DNA from: Fragilaria radians | Taxonomy: Eukaryota; Bacillariophyta; Fragilariophyceae; Fragilariales; Fragilariaceae | Direction: 5' to 3' | NCBI GenBank assembly: GCA_900642245.1 | Contig: CAAAJI010000190.1 | Span: 83,148 to 93,503, forward strand | DNA: 10,356 bases | Shown: positions 1 to 7,148 of the stretch, piece after piece | How the letters are laid out: the number at the start of each line of letters is the position of its first letter | Position numbering within the stretch: the first letter of the stretch is position 1 | Notes under the pieces: generated by a model | Databases searched by the model: none | Told to the model about the DNA's origin: nothing | The model's input: only the letters and a program-made list of their open reading frames with translations | Program-made: the position numbers and the translations under genes

Positions 1-2305
1 CGGTAGGTTCCAATGTTGGATTTGCGGTAGGTTTCTGCGTTGGACTTGCGGTAAGTTCCAGTGTTGGATATGTGGTAGGTTCCAGGGTTGGACTTGCAGT
101 AGTAGGTTTCTGCGTTAGACTTGCAGCAGGTTTCTGCGTTAAACTTGCAGTAGGTTTCTGCGTTAGACTTGCAGTAGGTTTCTGCGTTAGACTTGCAGTA
201 GGTTTCTGCGTTAGACTTGCAGTAGGTTTCTGCGTTAGACTTGCAGTAGGTTTCTGCGTTAGACTTGCAGTAGGTTTCTGAGTTAGTCTTGCAGTAGGTT
301 TCTGTGTTAGACTTGCAGTAGATTCCAGTGTTGGATTTGCGGTAGGTTCCAGGGTTGGACTTGTTGTAGGTTCCAGTGTTGGACTTGCAGTAGGTTTCTG
401 TGTTGGACTTGCAGTAAGTTTCTGCGTTGGACTTGCAGTAGGTTCCAATGTTGGATTTGCAGTAGGTTCCGGGGTTGGACTTGGGGTAGGTTTCTGCGTT
501 GGACTTGCAGTAGGTTCCAGTGTTGGATATGTGGTAGGTTCCAGTGTTGGATATGTGGTAGTAGGTATCAGGGTTGGACTTGCAGTAGTAGGTTTCTGCG
601 TTAGACTTGCAGTAGGTTTCTGTGTTAGACTTGCAGTAGGTTTCTGCGTTAGACTTGCAGTAGGTTTCTGCGTTAGACTTGCAGTAGGTTTCTGAGTTAG
701 ACTTGCAGTAGGTTTCTGAGTTAGACTTGCAGTAGGTTTCTGCGTTAGACTTGCAGTAGGTTTCTGAGTTGGACTTCCAGTAGGAGGGCTTGTTTGACTA
801 GGCCTATTAGTTGGAACGTTTCCTGATGGTCTTGATGTGGGATATGGCTTAACATTGAGGCATCCTGATGTGTCGCCTTTGTTCAATTTCACCATTGTTG
901 TCTGAATCCAGTCATAAGCGCCTGACACACGGGAATACACTCCACTTCGATTGGGACGTGCACATCCCTCTCCAAAGGAAACAACTCCTAACTGAAGGGG
1001 TATACCGCCTCTAATTTCAAAAATTGGACCACCCGAATCGCCATGACAAGCATCCTTTCTGCCAGCTAAATTGCCAGCACAGAACATTGCATTTTCGTCA
1101 ATTCTTCCATGCTGCTGGTTACATTGCTGGTGGGAATTGGCTGGAACACTGACCTTGAGTAAAGTATTGCTGTTGGATCCGTATTCGCTGGTGGCGCCAT
1201 ATCCAATCACAGTTAGAATTTCATTGGTTTTTGGAACAGCCTTCTTATCATTGAGCTGGATTGGAGGGTATTGATTTATGTCAACTGGACTATCTAACTT
1301 TAATAGCATGTAGTCATTCAAATAGGAATACCAATCGTAGCTTGGATGCATACACTCAGTTGTTACACTTTTTACCACTCCTCCAGTGTTTGCTTTGTTG
1401 CTTCCAATGCGAGCGGTGCTGATAATTCCAGCACAATGAGCGGCTGTAAGGATGATACCGGGAGCAATCAAAGACCCTCCACAACCTACATTGAGACTAG
1501 CAATAAACTTGAACTCGTTGGGGAGTGCTTGCGTTCCTCCAACAATTCGAGTTTGAAAGCTTCGAAACATTGGTGAATTGTCAAAATGGCGATTTCCATT
1601 GCTTCTAGAACCGTTTGCTGCAAGGCCATTGGCGGTAGGTGCGTCTCCAGTTGGCGCTTCTGCAGTGGGTGTGTCTCCAGTGGGTGCTTCTGTAGTGGGT
1701 GCGTCTCCAGTGGGTGCTTCTGCAGTGGGTGCGTCTCCGGTGGGTGCTTCTCCAGTCGGAGGATTAGCGACAGGTGGTTCCTTAGTTGGAGGATTTGTGA
1801 CAGGTTGGGGTGTAATTGGTGCACTGGTGATCGGAGGAGGTGTCATCATCTTCATCCTTTCATCTCCTTTTCGCTCATGCCCTTTTTGCCCATCTGCATG
1901 ACTGTTGGCTTTGAGGTAGGAATACGCTTTATTGGCTTGCTGGTTGGAGGTCGAGTGGTCGGAGCCATGGTATTCATCATACCCATGTCCATATTCATAT
2001 CCATCTTCATGGCCATGTTCTCCTTGTCGTTCTTTCATTTTTCGTTGATTAGATGATCGATGGTGATGATGATGAAAATATCCTTCAGGAACCGACTGAG
2101 GTGGAGTCCATTCTCGTTCTAGGGATTTCTCGGAGAGAATAAAGCCCAACTGTCTTTGGACTCCCCCTCGGGAGGATGCCTCTGCTTTAAGGTGAGCCGA
2201 TGCTTCATGCTCTGCATTCCATTCACCACGAACTGCGGCCTCGGAAATCGCATTAAAGAGTAGAATACCTAGAATAATACTTTGTTTTGGAACAATGAAT
2301 GTCAT
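1..2305 (-). CDS. Secreted trypsin-like serine protease (S1A) with repeat-rich tail, 3' end outside window
   Basis: Predicted secreted endopeptidase cutting after Arg/Lys. The frame is open for 768 codons and leaves the left edge without a stop. The start ATG (2303-2305) is the first in frame after a stop at 2366-2368, and opens a signal peptide (about residues 1-24, hydrophobic core I-I-L-G-I-L-L-F). The pro-region has five consecutive His (78-82), a Gly/His/Tyr/acidic patch (95-117), and Pro/Thr-rich 10-residue repeats (about 183-222). Activation should occur at Arg253-Ile254, giving the new terminus IVGG. The catalytic triad is visible as His290 (TAAHC), Asp331 (NDYML) and Ser424 (GDSGGP). 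Asp418, six residues before the Ser, is the S1-pocket Asp of trypsins, and S-F-G...G-C-A-R-P and GVYSRV follow. The S1 domain ends near residue 470. After Cys482 comes a Pro/Thr/Ser tail of QKPTASLT-type repeats. No intron is needed. The nearest relative in the window is the gene at 4336-5628. Family assignment is firm; substrate and localisation are inferred. Confidence 0.93.
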   Translation of the reverse strand, partial: MTFIVPKQSIILGILLFNAISEAAVRGEWNAEHEASAHLKAEASSRGGVQRQLGFILSEKSLEREWTPPQSVPEGYFHHHHHRSSNQRKMKERQGEHGHEDGYEYGHGYDEYHGSDHSTSNQQANKAYSYLKANSHADGQKGHERKGDERMKMMTPPPITSAPITPQPVTNPPTKEPPVANPPTGEAPTGDAPTAEAPTGDAPTTEAPTGDTPTAEAPTGDAPTANGLAANGSRSNGNRHFDNSPMFRSFQTRIVGGTQALPNEFKFIASLNVGCGGSLIAPGIILTAAHCAGIISTARIGSNKANTGGVVKSVTTECMHPSYDWYSYLNDYMLLKLDSPVDINQYPPIQLNDKKAVPKTNEILTVIGYGATSEYGSNSNTLLKVSVPANSHQQCNQQHGRIDENAMFCAGNLAGRKDACHGDSGGPIFEIRGGIPLQLGVVSFGEGCARPNRSGVYSRVSGAYDWIQTTMVKLNKGDTSGCLNVKPYPTSRPSGNVPTNRPSQTSPPTGSPTQKPTASLTQKPTASLTQKPTASLTQKPTASLTQKPTASLTQKPTASLTQKPTASLTQKPTTASPTLIPTTTYPTLEPTTYPTLEPTASPTQKPTPSPTPEPTANPTLEPTASPTQKLTASPTQKPTASPTLEPTTSPTLEPTANPTLESTASLTQKPTARLTQKPTASLTQKPTASLTQKPTASLTQKPTASLTQKPTASLTQKPTASLTQKPAASLTQKPTTASPTLEPTTYPTLELTASPTQKPTANPTLEPT
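4..780 (-). repeat. 24-bp tandem repeat array coding the protease tail (32 visible units)
   Basis: Thirty-two head-to-tail units are visible: 29 of 24 bp and three of 27 bp (76-102, 535-561, 562-588). Each 27-bp unit carries an extra TAG on the plus strand, which adds one in-frame Thr. Read on the minus strand, each unit is one octapeptide. Main versions are QKPTASLT, QKPTASPT and LEPT(A/S)NPT, with TYPT variants. Length changes are always multiples of three and no minus-frame stop occurs, so coding is maintained. The plus strand is also open for part of the array, but that is a by-product of the repeat. The array probably continues left of the window. Confidence 0.95.
1641..1760 (-). repeat. 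30-bp tandem repeat in the pro-region of the protease (four units)
   Basis: Four 30-bp units (1641-1670, 1671-1700, 1701-1730, 1731-1760) each encode ten residues of the type EAPTGDAPTA on the minus strand, at about residues 183-222. Flanking sequence is also Pro/Thr-rich (NPPTKEPPVANPPT). The block lies between the His-rich part of the pro-region and the Arg253 activation site, so it is likely a flexible, possibly O-glycosylated linker. It differs in sequence and period from the 24-bp tail array. Confidence 0.9.
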
Positions 2306-4335
2306 GTTGAGGCCTATTTTGCAATGATGAGATGAAAGAAGTAAGTCGCCAATTGGAATCGCACTTCAAAATTCATACATGAACTGAAAATGTCTGCTCC
2401 CAGTACCAGTAGTTAAGAATTTCCAAGACGAAGAAGCATAATGATTATGGAATGAAAGCGATTAGATAAAAGGTTTTGGATACTTTTTGGCAAGACACTA
2501 AGATTACTGGCAAATAGATTCTTTTGATGTTTTGACCTACAGAGGTAGAGAAAATGAGTTCCCTTAAAGTCCAACAACAAACAACATTGGAAATCATGAA
2601 ATTATTGTATACAATACTCTTTTCAGATTTACACTTAACCCTTAACACATCTTTTGTCAATTGCGGTTGGTCTACCGTTATCCCGATTATTTCATTAGTT
2701 GACCTTGGACAGTTACCTTGTCTTGGGAAAGTAACAATATATTTGTATGCCTTCAAATTGATTGATGTATAACAAACCTACGTTGTAAAACCCTTCCAAT
2801 TATCTAAACTAGATTGTTTTCAAGTCTTTTATTTTAAACTATAGATCAAATGCACATGAAAATGCATTGCAGCATGTAAAGCAGAATAATTAAGAAAATA
2901 TTAAAACTTGAACCGCAGTATATCAAACAAACAACACAGGTTTTTTTTGATTTTCACATTTGATACTAAAAGAAACAAGTGCAACAGATCAGGCAGCTTT
3001 TTGTCTGTGTTGAATTCGCAAGATGAAATTTTCTGTAAATAGAGCATTTATATGACTCCTCTTCAGCGATGCAACTCCTCTGAGTACATGATAAAACAAT
3101 TCTTGTCCTATTTTACAGGGTTGTCTCTCTAGTGTGCTAAATCAGCGTTAGGAAATTGTGGCATACATGAAGAAAGTACTCTTTGACAAGAAAACGCACG
3201 CACCAATTTTTTTCACCTTTAGTTACCTTTGTAGCTGTAAGAGTCTGGGTCTTGATACTTTTTGATAATGTGGATCTATTGGATTTATCTTTTGATCCAA
3301 TTGTGAGCCACTTATTTAATTTACTAATTTCTGTCTTAGCAATCCTTCAATAAAAAGCCTATACAAATATATCATTGTGAAGTTAAGCTTCTGGAAAAGT
3401 CAGTAAGGTTGCATGTGCTGTACATCAATCTGCCCCCAAAGCTGTAGAATTAATGGCAAAGGTGGACATCAACAGAACAAGGTACAGTTCAGGCTACCTG
3501 ATCATCTAAGCCTTTAGTTCATTGGTCTGAGCATCCAAGAGGCCCACAGGATAGCTTCTGAGTACTACTGACACATAATACATTTCCCGTTCCACAGCAC
3601 TGTGGCTCATTACTATTTATGCTTCAGGATCCAATGTTTTTGCCAGGTGTATCAGGGTTGCTTGACCAAAAGTATCACAAAACGTATGAAGGACTCCATC
3701 TCTTCATTCGGATAACGCTTTCTTTTTGTCCCCTGGTAGAATTATATGCATGCCGCTGTTATATTGGATCATATCCATTCTCCAAACATTTGACAAAGGG
3801 GCCAGCAAAATCATAATGATGTTCTCCTAAATGTGGAAAATAATTTAGATATTAAGATAGTATCCAACAAAGCGCAAACGTTCAATTTTTTACACACACC
3901 TTTCAAGTAGGCATTATTCCTCTGTGCAATAATTAAAAAGCCACCAGAATGAAGGCACTAAGACACCTAACTGCTGTTGAAATTAGGTACTTTTCTTATC
4001 ACAGGTTTCCAATAGCATATATGATCAGACAACGGCAGGCCATCACTAAGATTGGTACCACTGCTTAACCTATGAAAAAAACAATAAAAGCCCTATCAGC
4101 TCTCCTTTTTAAACATTTAGGGATGGAAAGGATATAATGCAAACTTGCATAGGGTAATATCATCTGAAATCAATCTGTTATTTAGCTATACATTTCATTC
4201 ATGCCCTAATTATCTCATAGCAATTATTTTGAGGTCATCCATTCACCTTTGAAATGCACATGTAATCACACATGTTCAAGTCTAAAGCAACACATATCCT
4301 GATAGCATTGGTGATTGATTGAGTATGCAATTTTA
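2306..4335. other. Intergenic region between the two trypsin genes, no confident gene
   Basis: About 2 kb of AT-rich DNA with homopolymer runs. It must hold the promoter and 5' leader of the left protease and the 3' end of the right one, but I see no clear TATA box or polyadenylation signal. Short open frames occur, for example a plus-strand ATG frame at 2554-2772 and one at 3619-3816. They lack recognisable domains, and other frames across the same bases are similarly open. On the minus strand at 3762-3839 a 26-codon stretch contains DFAGPF and NGYD, faintly like a retroelement integrase core; see findings. No tRNA with a credible B box was found. Confidence 0.6.
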
Positions 4336-5628
4336 TTATCCTCCATTGAACCAGCCATAAATATCGTCACCGCCACTACTGCTACTGCTGCTAAACCATG
4401 CCGAGATATCATCTCCCTCCGGTGATGAAGTCGGAGCACTTGTTACGGTTTCTTCTACAGTTGCATCGTTGTCAGGAGTTGAAAACCATGCAGTTACATC
4501 GTTTACATCATCATTTCCTTCATTCGTACTTTCACTAGTACTACCACTTGTAAACCATACCCATACATCATCATTTGCAGTATCATCGCCTGAAGGCATA
4601 GTTGCATACGTGTCGTCGCCTGCCTCTAAGGCTACAGTAGTTTCACTTGGATCCACCATATTTGAGTTTCTAGAATGGCAATTAGAAGTATCGCCATTGT
4701 TTATCTGATCGATTGTAGATTGAATCCAATCATATGCACTAGACACACGAGCATAGACTCCACTTTTGTCAGGACGAGCACATCCTGTTCCAAAGGATAT
4801 TACTCCCACCAATAGAGGGGAATCTCCTTGGAGATCTACTATAGGACCACCCGAATCACCCTGACATGTATCTTTTCCTCCCTCTACGTATCCAGCACAA
4901 AATTGAATATCGTCTTGGACGACTCCAAAGTATTGCGATTGACAAGTATCATAAGGAAGTACTGGCACTGTCACTTCCATCAATGTATCACTTCCTTGCC
5001 CACCCTCCTCTGTGGATCCAAATCCCATTGCAGTCAATATCTGACCCGAAGCAGGAGTTGATGAGTCACTGCTCATCGCAATTGGTTGCCATCCATTCTC
5101 TTCCACATTTCTATCCAGGGATAGGATCATAAAGTCGTTATGAAATTCTTTTTCCGAAAAATTTGGATGTACACATATATTAGTTACACTCCTAGTAGCA
5201 CCTCCTCGATTTTCCTTGTTGTGGCCAATTCGAACACTATCAATATCTCCATAGCAATGTGCAGCCGATAATACCATATTGGGAGCAATTAATGATCCAC
5301 CACAACCACCCTCTAGGGTAACAAAGAATGTATATTTATTAGCCTTAACTTGTTCCCCTCCCACAACTCGACCTTGAATTGAATTTTGATCGTCGCTATT
5401 CTCCATTCCGGAAGTTACTGGATCACGTGTCATCTTTTCCATCGGTAATTTACGGTGACGGAATCGTATTCGATCCTCGTCTCGTGTTCGAGACTGCCCT
5501 CGCGGTCGAAATTTTTCATTAGGATATCGACGTTGTGCATCTATGGTGGTACAATGATAGATGATGATGATGATGAGAACGAAGAAGCCTCGTCGACAAA
5601 ACAGGTTCCTAGAATGCAAAGCAATCAT
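4336..5628 (-). CDS. Secreted trypsin-like serine protease (S1A) with acidic WF-repeat tail
   Basis: Predicted secreted trypsin-type endopeptidase, 430 residues, no intron. An in-frame stop (5635-5637) lies just upstream of the ATG, which fixes the start. A hydrophobic leader (about residues 14-25, with five Ile in a row) should direct secretion. It is followed by a strongly basic pro-region (residues 33-68, many Arg, including RFRHRK). Activation is expected at Arg87-Val88 (VVGG). Triad: His124 (SAAHC), Asp165 (HNDFM), Ser259 (GDSGGP). Asp253 is the S1-pocket Asp, predicting Arg/Lys specificity; the pocket is completed by SFGTGCARP and GVYARV. The catalytic domain ends near residue 308. It closely resembles the domain of the gene at 1-2305, for example AYDWIQ...NNGDTSNC against AYDWIQ...NKGDTSGC, so the two are tandem paralogs. 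The 110-residue acidic Ser/Thr/Asp tail repeats D-D-(I/V)-x-x-W-F four times and ends near WFNGG. Stop TAA is at 4336-4338. Tail function is unknown. Confidence 0.95.
   Translation of the reverse strand: MIALHSRNLFCRRGFFVLIIIIIYHCTTIDAQRRYPNEKFRPRGQSRTRDEDRIRFRHRKLPMEKMTRDPVTSGMENSDDQNSIQGRVVGGEQVKANKYTFFVTLEGGCGGSLIAPNMVLSAAHCYGDIDSVRIGHNKENRGGATRSVTNICVHPNFSEKEFHNDFMILSLDRNVEENGWQPIAMSSDSSTPASGQILTAMGFGSTEEGGQGSDTLMEVTVPVLPYDTCQSQYFGVVQDDIQFCAGYVEGGKDTCQGDSGGPIVDLQGDSPLLVGVISFGTGCARPDKSGVYARVSSAYDWIQSTIDQINNGDTSNCHSRNSNMVDPSETTVALEAGDDTYATMPSGDDTANDDVWVWFTSGSTSESTNEGNDDVNDVTAWFSTPDNDATVEETVTSAPTSSPEGDDISAWFSSSSSSGGDDIYGWFNGG
4348..4572 (-). repeat. Four-fold DD(I/V)xxWF motif in the C-terminal tail of the second trypsin
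   Basis: Within the acidic tail the motif appears as DDVWVWF (residues 353-359), NDVTAWF (376-382), DDISAWF (406-412) and DDIYGWF (421-427). Spacing is irregular (23, 30 and 15 residues), and the linkers are Ser/Thr/Asp/Glu/Gly-rich with differing sequence. It is therefore a conserved protein motif rather than a fresh DNA tandem repeat. The last copy sits three residues from the C terminus. Confidence 0.85.
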
Positions 5629-5855
5629 AGGTAATCAAAACAGTGGTGAGTTTGACAACCTTAAATTTTTTAATATTCAACAATCCTGCACCTTCGGCAC
5701 AAACATATTCATGATGTATTCCATTTAGTCTTGTTACTTTCATCACCCATTATGTATTTTCTAGCCAAACAAAAGGTGAAAACATCAAATTGGCGGTTAG
5801 TAACGCTTACGAAATAGCATATTTTTGGCAACCATACAAAAATTTGGATTGCCAA

Positions 5856-5865
5856 TTGACGTCAA
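5856..5865. promoter_or_regulatory. CRE/bZIP-type palindrome TTGACGTCAA
   Basis: A perfect 10-bp palindrome contains the full CRE core TGACGTCA (5857-5864). It lies about 230 bp upstream of the ATG of the minus-strand trypsin (5628). In diatoms, TGACGT-type elements bound by bZIP factors are known to mediate CO2/cAMP-responsive transcription of carbon-concentration genes. Here the assignment rests on sequence match and position only. An isolated 8-mer can occur by chance in 10 kb, so this is a candidate site. Confidence 0.35.
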
Positions 5866-5867
5866 AT

Positions 5868-5957
5868 TGTTTGTTTAGCCATATCCTTAAAGTGCGTGAA
5901 GGTAGTTTGGCATGTTTGTTTAGCCATATCCTTAAAGTGCGTGAAGGTAGTTTGGCA
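5868..5957. repeat. Perfect 45-bp tandem duplication
   Basis: Two identical, adjacent 45-bp copies (5868-5912 and 5913-5957) begin TGTTTGTTTAGCC and end GTAGTTTGGCA. The absence of any mismatch in non-coding AT-rich DNA implies a recent duplication. The unit is 15 codons long, so a plus-strand frame reads through both copies, but that frame has no ATG start. The repeat begins two bases after the CRE-type palindrome and lies upstream of the second trypsin, so it may alter promoter spacing. Confidence 0.95.
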
Positions 5958-6751
5958 TCTTCCTACTATTGCATTCTATTGTTCGCACTTTTCTCATATT
6001 AACTTGTAGGATATGCTTGCCATCTTCACGATCACGATAACTTGTTCTTAACTAATTGTTGCTGATGTGTTTATAGTCGAGTCAAATCTTGTGCTTTCCA
6101 AGCCCACCACGTCTCTTTTTTTGTAAAAAAAACTTCGTGACGAGGTTATCGTGACGGCCATTTTCATACACTGCGAAACAAAGACTACATGAAGTTTTTG
6201 TAAACAAATACTTACCTGGTTGACAAAAATAACTAGAAAAATTACAATGTGATAATAGGTCTTCCTTGATATGACTTCTGCAACTATATATAATTCCAAG
6301 AATGCTATCGAATTGAAAATGAAAACTTTGACCTTATCTGAATCATGTAAGAATGATATGTAGACTCAAAAGTACCAGATAAATGAGCAACAATAGCTCA
6401 CAATTTTATAGCAGATAAAATATATTATCCATTAGTTTTTCTTCTTGAAGCCTTCAGTTAAACTATGAAAGATAGAGCACATGATCTGAGTTGTAATTGG
6501 CGTCCTGGCAACAATTCCCTTATGTGATTTAAAGTACCTAAGTATGGTAGAGTTAAGGGCAGCTCTCCACATAACGTTCCGTCTAAAGTTATCGGTTTTT
6601 TCATGTCACTAACTCATAGTTCTCTCGAACGTTTTATAAAAAGAACAACTACAAGAAGAAACTGAATTGGTCGGTAATTTTAACTCGAGTTAGTTGTACA
6701 TTGAATTTATAATTTTATACACTGAACAATGTCTTCTTCAGCGTAAGTCTT

Positions 6752-6772
6752 TAATACAAGGAATTTGTATTA
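6752..6772. repeat. Short inverted repeat (8-bp arms, 5-nt loop)
   Basis: TAATACAA, a five-base spacer GGAAT, and TTGTATTA form a perfect hairpin. No T-tract or gene end adjoins it and it is AT-rich, so it may be chance. No function is assigned. Confidence 0.4.
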
Positions 6773-6921
6773 GAGTTATGTGTCTTCATCATAATAATAA
6801 TTACAATTCTTTGAAGCATTACTGCTATCAGAACGCTTCAATTTGAAGGCCTGCATTGTGACGCAATGATCTAAAGTAAATTTCTTTATCCTCTGATTCA
6901 TTCTTTAATTACAGTCAAGGT

Positions 6922-7026
6922 ATGATAAGAGCCAAGTGTTTTGGATTCCACTTGCTATTCATCTTAATATTGTTAATTCTTTCTTCAATAAAAGCCGCAT
7001 CTAGCTTGACACCTTGGGGTAACTAA
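6922..7026 (+). CDS. Short ORF resembling a signal peptide (34 codons), possible first exon or gene remnant
   Basis: An ATG (6922-6924) opens a 34-codon frame ending in TAA (7024-7026). Residues 1-26 have the three parts of a secretory signal: a basic start (MIRAK), a long hydrophobic core (LLFILILLIL) and a small-residue cleavage region (SSIKAASS). Only SLTPWGN follows before the stop. A splice-acceptor-like tract (TTTAATTACAG) precedes the ATG, and GTAACT, a plausible donor, occurs at 7019-7024. The sequence could therefore be the first coding exon of a small secreted protein, or a broken gene. The unit AGCTTGACACC recurs in the adjacent diverged duplication. It matches no family I recognise. 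AT-rich DNA can yield hydrophobic frames by chance, so confidence is low. Confidence 0.25.
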   Translation: MIRAKCFGFHLLFILILLILSSIKAASSLTPWGN

Positions 7027-7148
7027 GAATCATCATCAAATAGGTTTATGGATGAATTATAGAGATTGACATAAAGCTTGACACCCTTGGGTAAATCATG
7101 AATAAACTGCAAAAGGGTAAATAATGAATTATAGTAATCTGAGATTGA
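7003..7148. repeat. Diverged tandem duplication, about 70 bp per copy
   Basis: Copy one (about 7003-7069) and copy two (about 7075-7148) share, in the same order, an AGCTTGACACC...TTGGG-GTAA block, a central AT-rich part, GAATTATAG, and GAGATTGA. They differ by substitutions and small insertions. Each copy carries a GTAA donor-like and an ATTATAG acceptor-like sequence spaced to give 44 nt (7019-7062 and 7091-7134). The duplication overlaps the end of the signal-peptide-like ORF. Confidence 0.7.

Larger units (their letters stand above)
5629..6921. other. Intergenic region upstream of the second trypsin
   Basis: AT-rich DNA expected to contain the promoter of the minus-strand trypsin whose ATG is at 5628. 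Notable contents are a CRE-type palindrome (5856-5865), a perfect 45-bp tandem duplication (5868-5957), a pair of 10-bp inverted arms (TCACGATAAC at 6032-6041 and its complement at 6145-6154) and a small hairpin (6752-6772). The open frames here that exceed 60 codons begin with TTG rather than ATG, and no protein family is recognisable. Confidence 0.6.

Noticed and set aside
72..281. Plus-strand open frame through the 24-bp array (repeated V-G-F-C-V-R-L-A)
   Set aside because: It is the antisense shadow of the minus-strand octapeptide repeat. It covers only part of the array and has no flanking domain, whereas the minus frame continues from a complete S1 protease.
4..780. CRISPR-like array
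   Set aside because: The units are contiguous with no unique spacers, and they encode a protein tail in frame.
1586..2056. Plus-strand 156-codon Cys-rich open frame
   Set aside because: It lies opposite the pro-region of the trypsin. The Cys-rich periodicity comes from the 30-bp repeat read on the wrong strand.
2445..2756. Minus-strand 103-codon frame upstream of the left trypsin
   Set aside because: It begins with TTG rather than ATG, overlaps an equally open plus-strand frame (2554-2772), and shows no family motif.
3508..3600. tRNA-like A-box sequence (TAGTTCATTGGTCTGAGCA)
   Set aside because: The D-arm could pair, but there is no matching anticodon stem, no GGTTCGAATCC-type B box and no acceptor pairing downstream.
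5790..6002. Plus-strand 70-codon frame spanning the 45-bp duplication
   Set aside because: It begins with TTG, has no suitable ATG near its start and no recognisable domain. The repeat is a multiple of three, so read-through is automatic.
6048..6299. Minus-strand 83-codon frame
   Set aside because: It begins with TTG, the region is AT-rich and there is no domain or family resemblance.
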